Shown: one piece after another, positions 19,251 through 26,566 of the stretch
How positions within the stretch are numbered: position 1 is the stretch's first letter
Layout of the letters: every line of letters begins with the position of its first letter
Origin: Gammaproteobacteria bacterium
GTDB taxonomy: Bacteria; Pseudomonadota; Gammaproteobacteria; Pseudomonadales; Halomonadaceae
Assembly: GCA_023485185.1 (NCBI GenBank)
Contig: JAMCZP010000303.1
Location: forward strand, 1 to 28,557
Reading direction: 5' to 3'
Length of the DNA stretch: 28,557 nucleotides
Notes under the pieces: generated by a model
The model's database searches: none
Told to the model about the DNA's origin: nothing
What the model saw: only the letters and a program-made list of their open reading frames with translations
Translations under genes and position numbers: made by a program

Positions 19251-19679
19251 ATGTCCAAAAAACAACACTCAATGACCATTGGAGCCCTGGCCAAAGCCGC
19301 CGGTATGGGAGTGGAAACCATCCGCTATTACCAGCGCCGGGGGTTAGTGGCAGAGCCTGAAAAGCCCTATGGAAGCATCCGCCATTACGACGATCAGGCG
19401 TTGGCCCGCCTGCACTTTATTCGAACGGCCCAGTGGCTGGGGTTCAGTCTGGATGAAATCGGAGGGCTGCTGACACTGCAGGACGGTACCCATTGCGATG
19501 AAGCACGGGTATTGGGCGAGCAAAAACTAGCCAGTGTGCGGGCGAAAATTTCAAGCCTGCGACGCATCGAGCGTGCGCTGGACGGGTTAGTGCAGGAATG
19601 CTGCGCTCAGCGTGGGAATGTTGAATGCCCATTAATCACATCGCTCCAGGATGGGCTTGAAAACTCGGCTTTTACCTGA
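19251..19679 (+). CDS. merR: Mercury-responsive activator/repressor MerR
   Basis: Controls the divergent merT operon and itself. N-terminal helix-turn-helix (MTIGALAKAAGMGVETIRYY, residues 8-27), a coiled-coil dimerisation helix, and the Hg(II) site C82, C117 and C126 (GTHCDEA; ECCAQRGNVECP), in the same positions as Tn501 MerR. 142 residues. The ATG at 19251 has only weak Shine-Dalgarno sequence and lies against the operator. An internal ATG at residue 8 would also give an intact DNA-binding domain. Confidence 0.95.
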   Translation: MSKKQHSMTIGALAKAAGMGVETIRYYQRRGLVAEPEKPYGSIRHYDDQALARLHFIRTAQWLGFSLDEIGGLLTLQDGTHCDEARVLGEQKLASVRAKISSLRRIERALDGLVQECCAQRGNVECPLITSLQDGLENSAFT

Positions 19680-19763
19680 TTAAAGAACAAGACAGTCCGT
19701 GAACGAGGCGTACACAAAATTAAGGGCTGAAGGGAGGTACGCTAACCTCACCAACCAAAAAAA

Positions 19764-19814
19764 GCAGGGCCTCCCGAAGGGCGAGACACTAGGCATGGCG
19801 CCCACTCGCCCTGC
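19764..19814. other. Nested inverted repeats between merR and the persulfide-dioxygenase-like gene
   Basis: GCAGGGC (19764-19770) pairs with GCCCTGC (19808-19814), and GGGCGAG (19779-19785) pairs with CTCGCCC (19805-19811), so the arms are mutually exclusive on the right side. A self-complementary GGCGCC lies between them. No T tract follows. It could be a terminator for merR, a relic recombination site, or a switch upstream of the next gene. The interval 19680-19892 has no gene I can support. Confidence 0.3.
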
Positions 19815-19892
19815 GATTGACAGCTACCTTTGCTATTATTACATTTAGTTACACCCTTATATCTTTTAGCGTTTTTCGCAAGGTTGAAATTC

Positions 19893-20591
19893 ATGCTGTT
19901 CCGTCAGTTCTTCGACAAAACATCCAGCACCTACACCTATCTCATTGCGTCCGGCCGGGGTCGAGAAGCGCTCATCATCGACCCCGTAAAAGAGTCGACG
20001 GAGGCCTATCTTGGGTTAATTAATCAACTTGATCTTAAGCTTGTCCGGGCGATTGATACCCACACTCATGCTGACCACGTCACTGCCCTTGGTGATCTGC
20101 GTGACGCCACCCAATGCGTCACCATCATGGGTGAATTTACTAACGCGGAATGCGTATCAGAACATGTATCGGAAGGTGATCGAATTGATATCGACGGCAT
20201 TCGGTTGGAAGCCATTTACACTCCGGGTCACACTGATGAATCCTTCAGTTTTTACTGGAATCAGGGCGACCAGAAGGCGGTATTCACTGGCGATGTGTTA
20301 TTGATTCGCGGTAGTGGCCGGACTGATTTTCAGGGCGGCGACCCACGCAAGAGCTACGATTCTATCGTTAACAAACTGTTCCGCTTACCTGACGATACGT
20401 TGGTATATCCAGCGCATGACTACAAAGGAATGCTGAGCTCCTCCATCTACGAGGAGAAGCATTACAACCCACGTCTGGCGGGCAAATCGGAAGCCGAGTA
20501 CGCCCGGATCATGAATAATCTTAACTTGCCCGACCCCAAACTGATGGATGTTGCCGTGCCTGCAAATCTGGCATGCGGAAAGCAACCGTGA
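19893..20591 (+). CDS. Metallo-beta-lactamase-fold hydrolase, ETHE1/Blh-like persulfide dioxygenase
   Basis: 232-residue protein. The metal motif THTHADH is at residues 56-62, with further ligands in TPGHTDESFSF, FTGDVLL and YPAHDYKG. Spacing and the RGSGRTDFQGGDPRKSYDS segment resemble ETHE1-type persulfide dioxygenases, which oxidise glutathione persulfide to sulfite with mononuclear iron. It also resembles the C-terminal domain of Xylella/Agrobacterium Blh. Start at 19893 chosen because the earlier in-frame codon at 19830 adds a hydrophobic stretch not found in the family and AAGGT precedes 19893. It overlaps the following small ORF by 4 bp (GTGA). A general glyoxalase-like activity cannot be excluded. 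Confidence 0.8.
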   Translation: MLFRQFFDKTSSTYTYLIASGRGREALIIDPVKESTEAYLGLINQLDLKLVRAIDTHTHADHVTALGDLRDATQCVTIMGEFTNAECVSEHVSEGDRIDIDGIRLEAIYTPGHTDESFSFYWNQGDQKAVFTGDVLLIRGSGRTDFQGGDPRKSYDSIVNKLFRLPDDTLVYPAHDYKGMLSSSIYEEKHYNPRLAGKSEAEYARIMNNLNLPDPKLMDVAVPANLACGKQP

Positions 20592-20740
20592 CGTTTGTAA
20601 GCATGGATTGTTACCCAATGGCGCAGCACTCTGCATTGAGTACTGAGTCCGGCCTCGATCGTGCCCTGGCGATAGCGATCCTTGCTGGCATTCTCGCCGG
20701 TCTCTTTTTGGATAAACCCAGCCGCTATGAGCTGACATAA
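20588..20740 (+). CDS. Small putative membrane protein, unknown
   Basis: 50 codons from a GTG that overlaps the stop of the preceding hydrolase (GTGA); an in-frame ATG at 20603 gives 45 residues. One hydrophobic helix, ALAIAILAGILAGLFL, is followed by a short charged end DKPSRYELT. I do not recognise it. The 4-bp overlap and placement between two sulfur-related genes argue for a real, co-translated gene. It could instead be a truncated end of a membrane transporter of the type often found beside Blh genes. No family claimed. Confidence 0.4.
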   Translation: MTFVSMDCYPMAQHSALSTESGLDRALAIAILAGILAGLFLDKPSRYELT

Positions 20741-20779
20741 ACTTATTCAGAAGTTCCCTGAAATTAAAGGAGATATTCG

Positions 20780-21217
20780 ATGGATATCAAACAACTTGAT
20801 GAGCGCTTTAGTGTAACGGCGCAACCTGGTATTGACGATATTGAACAACTGGCAAACGCGGGTTTCCGCACGATTATTGCCAGCAGAGCTCGAAATGAAA
20901 CGGACGACCAGCCTGATACCCAAACCCTGAAAAACAAGGCAGAGTCCCTGGGCATGACGTGGTACGAAATTCCAGTCGAACCGGGAAAGTACGCCCCTGA
21001 GGATATCGAGGCTTTTGCCAGCGCTTTGCAATCATCCACGGACCCGGTTCTCGGCTATTGTCGCACCGGGAAGCGCGCCATCCACTTGTGGGCCTATGCC
21101 AAGGCGGCTCACTATCCGATCGCGGACCTGCTCAGCCAAGCCAGCGCAGCCGGCTATGATCTGGAACCACTGCGGGACGATCTTGAGATATATCGGAATC
21201 GGATGGGTCAGAAGTGA
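20780..21217 (+). CDS. DUF442 / TIGR01244-type phosphatase-fold sulfurtransferase-like protein
   Basis: 145 residues, cysteine-phosphatase fold with active-site loop GYCRTGKRA (C94, R99), as in the N-terminal domain of Blh proteins (Blh: beta-lactamase-like hydrolase). In Xylella and Agrobacterium that domain is fused to an ETHE1-like dioxygenase and supplies sulfane sulfur; here the two parts are separate genes 188 bp apart. The start ITAQP-like signature appears as FSVTAQPGIDDIEQLANAGF. A strong AAAGGAG precedes the ATG at 20780. Probable role: handling of persulfide sulfur together with the upstream hydrolase; substrate inferred only. Confidence 0.82.
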   Translation: MDIKQLDERFSVTAQPGIDDIEQLANAGFRTIIASRARNETDDQPDTQTLKNKAESLGMTWYEIPVEPGKYAPEDIEAFASALQSSTDPVLGYCRTGKRAIHLWAYAKAAHYPIADLLSQASAAGYDLEPLRDDLEIYRNRMGQK

Positions 21218-21417
21218 TCGCGAGATCGTCCCGTTAAAACTGGCCTTAAAATGTCAAAATGCCTTGGTGCCATCCGAGGGCTCACGAGCATGACTTTGTC
21301 GTTGATGATCGTCACATCTACTGGCCCAAATAAAAAGGACGCGCCACCCACTGGATAACGCGCCCCACAGTGCTTTCCAGGCTCTACAACTCGCCGGTGT
21401 GATTCGCCCCAACGGGG

Positions 21418-22149
21418 TTGCCGAACTCAAACGCATCGAGCTCGCGGTTCAGTTTCGGTACCGGCAAAGTGAATGCGCTGGGAGGGTTCACGGGCGCCGT
21501 ACTCCTGGCCGGCTTCGCTCTCTTCATGGTGGTTGAGAGCATTGATCGCTTTATCCATCCGGTCACGATTTCGTTCAACGGCGCTATTTTCGTAGCGATC
21601 ATCGGACTGATCGTCAACGGCGTGTCGGCATAAATTCTTGGCGACCACCATGACCACAGTCATGCCCACCAGGAAGACGATTCACACCACTCTCATGACC
21701 ATCACGACCACAACCGCCGTGCGGCCTATTTCCACGTGTTGGCCGATGCGCTCACCTCTGTATTGGCCATCGTGGCTCTGCTTGCGGGTAAATACGCCGG
21801 GTGGAACTGGATGGACCCGGCAATGGGTATCGTCGGTGCCATTCTCATTACCCGGTGGTCTTGGGGATTATTGAAAGCCACATCGCGCGTGTTACTCGAT
21901 CAACAGCAAACCGGTATCCAGCAGGGCGTTAAACGAGCGGTAGAATGCGGCGATACGCGCGTGAGTGATCTTCATGTTTGGTCGATTGGGCCTAACTTGT
22001 ATGCTGCGATTGTCGCGGTCGTTACCCATGACCCTCAGCCGCCCGGTCATTACCGCGATCGTATCCAAACGGATAACGCATCACTTGTGCATGTGACTGT
22101 GATAGTCCATACCTGTCCAATGCATTGCGAACTCTCTCAGGATGGGTAG
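21418..22149 (+). pseudogene. Cation-diffusion-facilitator exporter remnant (DmeF/CzcD-like)
   Basis: Recognisable from RFSFGTGKVNALGGFTGAVL (about 21440) to the C-terminus, including a histidine-rich loop (HHDHSHAH, HHSHDHHDHN) and VLADALTSVLAIVALLAGKY, as in DmeF-type Co/Ni exporters of the CDF family. Two lesions: the first membrane segments are missing, and an in-frame TAA at 21631-21633 follows NGVSA. The frame continues unchanged after the stop, so a single nonsense change is enough. The rest of the frame is intact to 22149. The preceding 21218-21417 holds no gene I recognise, only short frames broken by stops. Confidence 0.78.
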
Positions 22150-22171
22150 CCAACCACTGTCATACTAAACA

Positions 22172-23161
22172 TTAATCGGAGCCCTCGATCAGGCTAGCAA
22201 CTTTGGCCAGCAGGGTGCTTGCGGCGTTGTCCGTAAACTGCTGCCCTTCCTCGATGTAGCCCCGCACCGTCCCGTCATGCTTCCAGCCGCCCTGACGCTT
22301 GATCTGCGCAAAGTCGACCTTCTCCCGCGCGGCGGCGGTGGATAAACCGCGCCGGAAGCTGTGACTGCTCAGGGTCGGCACGAAGTCCAGGTCGCAGGTT
22401 TCCCCGAGCGCCTTCAGGATACGGTTCACTGACCCGCCTGAGAGGGCTTGGGGTTGCAACCGATCCCAGCGATTGACGGCTCGAAAGACGGGTCCTTCGT
22501 GAATGCCCGCGCGCTTTAGCCAGTTTTCGAGGGCACTGACCGGGCAGACCGGCCCGTTGCCCCGAGGCAGGGCCCGCTTTAGCCCCTCACCGTGAGGATC
22601 CGTTTTCGAGCGCGGCAGAGTCACCACAAGCCCTTCCGGCTCCCACGACAAATCCTCCACTTCAATAGTCACCAACTCACTGCGGCGAAACGCCCCAAAA
22701 AAACCGACCTGCAGCAGGGCCCAGTCGCGATGCTTCTTGAGCGAGTCAGGCTGCTGCTGGAGTGTTTGCAGAAAGACGGCAATGTGTTCGAGGCGCAGCG
22801 CCCGGGCTTGCCGTTTCGGCCGACCATGGACGCGACGAATCCCTTCCAACGTTTTGCGCACGCCAGGGTCCCGAGCGGGATCACGCAATCCCTGAGTCTG
22901 GTGCCAGCGCCCCAGGGCCGTCAGGTAGACATCCAGCGTGCGAGGATTAAGCGCGACTGCCTGGTCGGACAGGTAGGCCGCCAAGGTCGCCGGCTGTGTC
23001 GGTAGACGTCCGCCCCAGCGCTCAAAGCTTCGAATGGCCGCACGGTAGGTTCGGCGCGTGTTGTCCGTGGTGGCCATGTGGATGTACCGATTAGCCGAAT
23101 CGGCTAACAGGGTCTTTTCCGTATTACGTAATGTGGACCTGGTGGTGGGTTTTGGATCCAT
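22172..23161 (-). CDS. tnpS: TnpS-like tyrosine recombinase for cointegrate resolution
   Basis: Tyrosine recombinase of 329 residues. N-terminal SAM-like core-binding domain (about 20-115), then the catalytic domain with R159 (FGAFRRSELVTIEVEDL), K185 region (PRSKTD), H267 and R270 (HSFRRGLS), W293 (QGGWKH) and nucleophile Y302 (RGYIEEG). Start ATG at 23161 has GGAG six bases upstream; an earlier in-frame start at 23239 would run into the recombination core site. Divergent from the tnpT-like gene with a perfect core site between them, the arrangement described for Tn4651, in which TnpS resolves cointegrates with the help of TnpT. It could also be called a phage-type integrase, but context favours TnpS. 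Confidence 0.86.
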   Translation of the reverse strand: MDPKPTTRSTLRNTEKTLLADSANRYIHMATTDNTRRTYRAAIRSFERWGGRLPTQPATLAAYLSDQAVALNPRTLDVYLTALGRWHQTQGLRDPARDPGVRKTLEGIRRVHGRPKRQARALRLEHIAVFLQTLQQQPDSLKKHRDWALLQVGFFGAFRRSELVTIEVEDLSWEPEGLVVTLPRSKTDPHGEGLKRALPRGNGPVCPVSALENWLKRAGIHEGPVFRAVNRWDRLQPQALSGGSVNRILKALGETCDLDFVPTLSSHSFRRGLSTAAAREKVDFAQIKRQGGWKHDGTVRGYIEEGQQFTDNAASTLLAKVASLIEGSD

Positions 23162-23241
23162 GATCACTCCAATTCGAGGCGTGCTCTCAAGAGCCGGTGG
23201 TGTACCGGTGTTACAGGGGCAGAATAGAGCAGACCACACTC

Positions 23242-23273
23242 TAACGCACGTTAATACGCTTTAACGTGCGTTA
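23242..23273. other. Probable recombination core (rst-like) site
   Basis: TAACGCACGTTAA (23242-23254), spacer TACGCT (23255-23260), TTAACGTGCGTTA (23261-23273): perfect 13-bp inverted arms around a 6-bp spacer, the geometry of a tyrosine recombinase core. It lies between the divergent tnpS and tnpT genes, about 80 bp upstream of the tnpS start, where Tn4651 has rst. It may also overlap the tnpS promoter. Confidence 0.8.
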
Positions 23274-23282
23274 TGGGTCTTA

Positions 23283-23335
23283 AATTAACTTTGTTAATTA
23301 TCTCATAAATAACGTAATATTACATATCACGTTAT
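23283..23335. promoter_or_regulatory. AT-rich inverted repeats upstream of tnpT
   Basis: AATTAAC-TTT-GTTAATT (23283-23299) and ATAACGT-N13-ACGTTAT (23309-23335) lie between the core site and tnpT. They share the ACGTTA/GTTAA flavour of the core arms. Plausible accessory binding sites for TnpT or an operator for the divergent promoters; this is inferred from position. Confidence 0.45.
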
Positions 23336-23356
23336 ATGATAAAAATGAGGCATGTC

Positions 23357-24412
23357 ATGGCCCGCGCCGGAATTACCTACCAGGATGTCGCCAACGCTGC
23401 GCAACGCGTCCGCCAACGCGGTGACGAGCCCACTGTCGACCGGGTGCGATCGGAGCTCGGTACCGGCAGTCGCAGCACTCTCGGGCCAATGCTGAAACGT
23501 TGGAAAACAGGCAGCGAAGCCGCAGCGGATCTGAACGGACTCCCGGCTGACTTGGTGGCCGCCGTGAAAGCCCTGCATGAGCGAGCTCAATACGCGGCCG
23601 ATGAACGTATTACGCAGGAGCGCGAAGCGCACCAGACGCTGGAACAGCAATGGCGCACCGAGCTGGAAGAGGTGCGGCAGCGGTGCGAGTCACTGGAAGA
23701 GCAACGCTGCGGGCTGGAGAAGGCCAATGAAGCGCTTCGCAACGAAAGCGATGCCCAGGCCCACGCTCTGCAACAGGAACAGCACCGGGCGGCCTCACTC
23801 ACGTCCAAACTGGAGGCAAGTCAGGAGAAACTCAGTGAGACCACTGCAACCGTCCAAGAGATGAAGCAGGAAAACCGCGATATCCGCAGCCATTTCGAGC
23901 ACTACCAGCAGGAGATTGCCGAGGATCGCCGTCATGAACGGGACCAGTTCCACAGGACCCAGTCAGGGCTGGAGGGTCAGGTGGATCAGCTGACGCAGCA
24001 GCTCCGCTCCAGCGAACAGGACCGCGACACGCTGAGACAACATCGCGACCAAATAAACCAGCGCTATGAGGCCAGTCAGGATCACGCTGAAAACTTGAAA
24101 GAAAAGTTGCACGCGAGCCAGGCCGTCATAACACAATGGGCAACGCGAACAGAAACGCTGGAAGCGACAGTCGACCGCCTCCAGCTGGAGCGAGATAGCG
24201 ACGCCGAACACCGGGAGAAGCTTGGTGCGGCCCTAACGGATTCTGAAAAACATCTCGCGGCCTGCCAGCAGCGGATCTCCGACCTCAGAGAGCGCGTGGC
24301 AGCGGCTGACGACCGAAACCAGTTCCTCAACGATCAGAATCGCGAATTACTGCAGGAAAAAGCTGTCCTCCAGGGTCAGTTGAAACAACTACAAACAAGC
24401 CTGGCTAAATAG
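23357..24412 (+). CDS. tnpT: TnpT-like cointegrate-resolution accessory protein, KfrA-type coiled coil
   Basis: 351 residues. The N-terminal 60 or so form a KfrA-type DNA-binding region (ITYQDVANAAQRVRQRGDEP, then VDRVRSELGTGSRSTL). Nearly all the rest, about 75-350, is heptad-rich coiled coil dominated by E, Q, R, L with very few prolines. Start ATG at 23357 follows GAGG and begins exactly at the KfrA-like domain; an in-frame ATG at 23336 is the alternative. In Tn4651, TnpT binds near rst and stimulates TnpS. By fold alone it could be called a plasmid KfrA protein; the divergent recombinase and core site favour TnpT. Confidence 0.82.
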   Translation: MARAGITYQDVANAAQRVRQRGDEPTVDRVRSELGTGSRSTLGPMLKRWKTGSEAAADLNGLPADLVAAVKALHERAQYAADERITQEREAHQTLEQQWRTELEEVRQRCESLEEQRCGLEKANEALRNESDAQAHALQQEQHRAASLTSKLEASQEKLSETTATVQEMKQENRDIRSHFEHYQQEIAEDRRHERDQFHRTQSGLEGQVDQLTQQLRSSEQDRDTLRQHRDQINQRYEASQDHAENLKEKLHASQAVITQWATRTETLEATVDRLQLERDSDAEHREKLGAALTDSEKHLAACQQRISDLRERVAAADDRNQFLNDQNRELLQEKAVLQGQLKQLQTSLAK

Positions 24413-24482
24413 CCCGCTATTGTCTCGGCCTGATCATCCCTGAGAGTTGCGAGTAATGCCAATCGCGCAAGGAGAAGTTTAG

Positions 24483-24872
24483 ATGTCTACCGTGACCTTT
24501 GGCAGGCTGCGAGCTGCGGCAAAACGCATTCAGCATGATGCGCTGACGGTTTATTTTGTGGCGCGAGACTCGAATACCCCCATAGTCGTTCGGCTGCTTG
24601 CGCTCGCAATCGCAGCGTACGCCATGAGTCCAATTGATCTCATTCCGGACTTCATACCGATCCTGGGCTATCTTGACGACATTATCTTGGTCCCGCTGGG
24701 CATCGTCCTTGTCATCAAGCTGACGCCATCGAATGTGATAGAAGCGAGTCGCTCGAAAGCAGCTAAAGTGGCAACCAAGCCGATCAGCCACGTTGCGGCC
24801 GCAGTCGTTATTGGCACATGGCTTTTATGTGCCGCGGCTTTTGGCTACTGGGTGTGGGAATACGGCAGGTAA
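24483..24872 (+). CDS. DUF1232 (YkvA-like) membrane protein
   Basis: 129 residues. The DUF1232 core is clear: IVVRLLALAIAAYAMSPIDL followed by IPDFIPILGYLDDIILVPLG. A C-terminal membrane helix (VVIGTWLLCAAAFGYWVW) ends the protein. The family's biochemical role is unknown. AAGGAG precedes the ATG at 24483. It is the last gene before the right inverted repeat, downstream of tnpT in the same direction with a 70-bp gap, so it is a transposon passenger rather than host sequence. Confidence 0.8.
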   Translation: MSTVTFGRLRAAAKRIQHDALTVYFVARDSNTPIVVRLLALAIAAYAMSPIDLIPDFIPILGYLDDIILVPLGIVLVIKLTPSNVIEASRSKAAKVATKPISHVAAAVVIGTWLLCAAAFGYWVWEYGR

Positions 24873-24923
24873 CGCATCGTCTGCACGCGATGAAATAGTT
24901 AATTTAGGGCTTGTAAAACAGAT

Positions 24924-24976
24924 GGTTAATGCGCTTTTTGGAGGATTTCGTCAGAATCGTTGCCGACCCTCAATTC
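24924..24976 (-). repeat. Right terminal inverted repeat
   Basis: Reverse complement matches the left repeat over 41 identical bases (24936-24976) and on to 24924 with three mismatches. The outermost two bases (24975-24976) are also part of the rsuA stop codon TGA (24977-24975), so either the insertion abutted the stop or the repeat identity beyond CCCTC is flanking sequence (AATT). Confidence 0.92.
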
Positions 24977-25682
24977 AGAAAAGCGCGATTTCTTCGGCGG
25001 TTAACTCTCGCCATTCTCCGGGGGCTAAGCTTTCGTCCAGCGCTAGATCACCGATGGAACTGCGGTGCAGCGAATTGACGTGGTTACCTAAAGCGGCAAA
25101 CATGCGTTTTACCTGATGATAGCGCCCTTCGGTAATCGTCAGCTCTGCTTGCGTGGGCGATAGCAGCCGCAGGGTAGCGGGCTGAGTGAGCGTCTCTTCC
25201 CCATCCAGCATGATGCCTTCCGCCACTTGGCCAATCGCCCACTCTGCCGCCGCACCCTCCATGGGTTCCGCTAGCTCAGCGATATACACCTTGGCGCAAC
25301 GATGGCGCGGCGAGGTGACGCGATGGGACCAATGGCCATCATCGGTTAATAGCAGCAGCCCAGTGGTATCTACATCCAACCGCCCTACTGGCTGAAGGCG
25401 CTCGGGTTTAGGCACATCAATTAGATCGATTGCCCGTGGGTAAAGTCCACGACGGGCATTGCACTCAACGTCAACAGGCTTGTGCAGCATTATGTAGCGT
25501 ACGCCTACCAGCGCTAGCCGTTCGCCATTTAGCACGACTACATCGTTATCGGTATCGATCTGAGTAGCCGACTGTTTAATCGGCTCACCGTTGAGGGTGA
25601 CTTCGCCATTTTTTAGTGCACGCTTAGCCAAACTGCGGGTTAACGGTGAGGTTTCACTTAAAAAACGATCAAGGCGCATCAT
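24975..25682 (-). CDS. rsuA: 16S rRNA pseudouridine(516) synthase
   Basis: Isomerises U516 of 16S rRNA. N-terminal S4 domain (MRLDRFLSETSPLTRSLAKR), then the RsuA-family catalytic motif GRLDVDTTGLLLLT with the essential aspartate, and GRYHQVKRMFAALGN near the end. 235 residues, complete: the C-terminus EEIALF and stop lie immediately at the transposon edge. Start ATG at 25682 overlaps the upstream amidase stop (ATGA type overlap), so the two are co-translated. Its probable terminator is now on the far side of the transposon. Confidence 0.92.
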   Translation of the reverse strand: MMRLDRFLSETSPLTRSLAKRALKNGEVTLNGEPIKQSATQIDTDNDVVVLNGERLALVGVRYIMLHKPVDVECNARRGLYPRAIDLIDVPKPERLQPVGRLDVDTTGLLLLTDDGHWSHRVTSPRHRCAKVYIAELAEPMEGAAAEWAIGQVAEGIMLDGEETLTQPATLRLLSPTQAELTITEGRYHQVKRMFAALGNHVNSLHRSSIGDLALDESLAPGEWRELTAEEIALF

Positions 25683-26494
25683 TGGCCCACTCCTGGCAGT
25701 AGCTTAAAACGGTCGGCATCTTGCCAAGCAGGGAATTTTTCACGAAAAGCATCAAGGGCAGTTTTATCCAGCGTGCCCGTTTCTATAAACGGGGTATGGG
25801 CAGGTTGGTCAATCAGCGGTTCGCCTTTGAAGTCGACCAACAGGGAATCGCCACTATAGGCAAGCCCTTTTGCATCTTCTCCAACGCGATTTACACCAAT
25901 GACGTAGCTTAGGTTTTCTACCGCACGGGCTTGCAGTAGCGTGCGCCAAGGGTGGCGACGCGGTGCTGGCCAGTTGGCAATACACAGCAGCGCATCATAC
26001 TCGAAATGCTCACCTTCTGCTGGCTGCTGGCGCATCCACACCGGAAAACGCAGATCATAACAAACGCTCAGCAGTAGTTTAAAACCCTTCAGCTCAACAA
26101 TTTTGCGCTCACTCCCCATGCCGTAGCGCTCATGTTCGCCAGCCATACGAAATAGATGGCGCTTATCGTAGTGGGTTAACCCACCCTTGGGCGTTGCCCA
26201 AATTAGCCGATTATAAAACTCGCCTTCCTCATGAATCGCCACGCTACCGGTCATCACACAGTTACGCGCCTTCGCTTGAGATTGAAGCCAGGCAACGCTT
26301 TGGCTTTGTGCCATCGGCTGGGCCATTTCACGGGAATTCATGGTAAAACCAGTGGCAAACATTTCAGGCAATACAATCAGATCGGTATCGCGGTTATCTA
26401 AATCACCCAGTAACTGTTCAAGATGCGCATGATTGGCTTGGGGATCCTCCCAGCGCAAATCGCACTGCACCAGCGTGCTTCGTAGTTCGCTCAC
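25679..26494 (-). CDS. Omega-amidase (nitrilase superfamily, YafV-like)
   Basis: Hydrolyses 2-oxoglutaramate/2-oxosuccinamate-type omega-amides in metabolite repair. The nitrilase triad is visible: E in VLPEMFATGF, K in YDKRHLFRMAGEH, C in SVCYDLRFPVW. 271 residues, with the family-typical WPAPRRHPWRTLLQARAVEN and GVNRVGEDAKGLAYSGDS. ATG at 26494 is preceded by AGGAGGT. Two-gene unit with rsuA. A distant carbon-nitrogen hydrolase with other substrate is possible but the motifs fit YafV well. Confidence 0.87.
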   Translation of the reverse strand: MSELRSTLVQCDLRWEDPQANHAHLEQLLGDLDNRDTDLIVLPEMFATGFTMNSREMAQPMAQSQSVAWLQSQAKARNCVMTGSVAIHEEGEFYNRLIWATPKGGLTHYDKRHLFRMAGEHERYGMGSERKIVELKGFKLLLSVCYDLRFPVWMRQQPAEGEHFEYDALLCIANWPAPRRHPWRTLLQARAVENLSYVIGVNRVGEDAKGLAYSGDSLLVDFKGEPLIDQPAHTPFIETGTLDKTALDAFREKFPAWQDADRFKLLPGVGQ

Positions 26495-26531
26495 TCAACA
26501 CCTCCTTTATGCCACTGTTATTGCAAAGTTT

Positions 26532-26546
26532 ATGCTAGATTAGCAT
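26532..26546. promoter_or_regulatory. Palindrome in the divergent amidase-rarD promoter region
   Basis: ATGCTA-GAT-TAGCAT, perfect 6-bp arms, centred 28 bp upstream of the rarD start in the 72-bp intergenic gap. TTGCAA lies just before it. It may be an operator or incidental; no regulator is suggested by the neighbours. Confidence 0.25.
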
Positions 26547-26566
26547 CTTTAAATAATGAGGCTGCT

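Noticed and set aside
19893..20591. Second gloB
   Set aside because: Shares the THxHxDH motif with gloB at 4182, but the GSGRTDFQGGDP segment, length and DUF442 neighbour fit the ETHE1/Blh branch better.
22172..23161. Prophage or integrative-element integrase with attachment sites
   Set aside because: No tRNA gene, excisionase or phage gene nearby; the divergent TnpT-like gene and core site inside terminal repeats explain it as TnpS.
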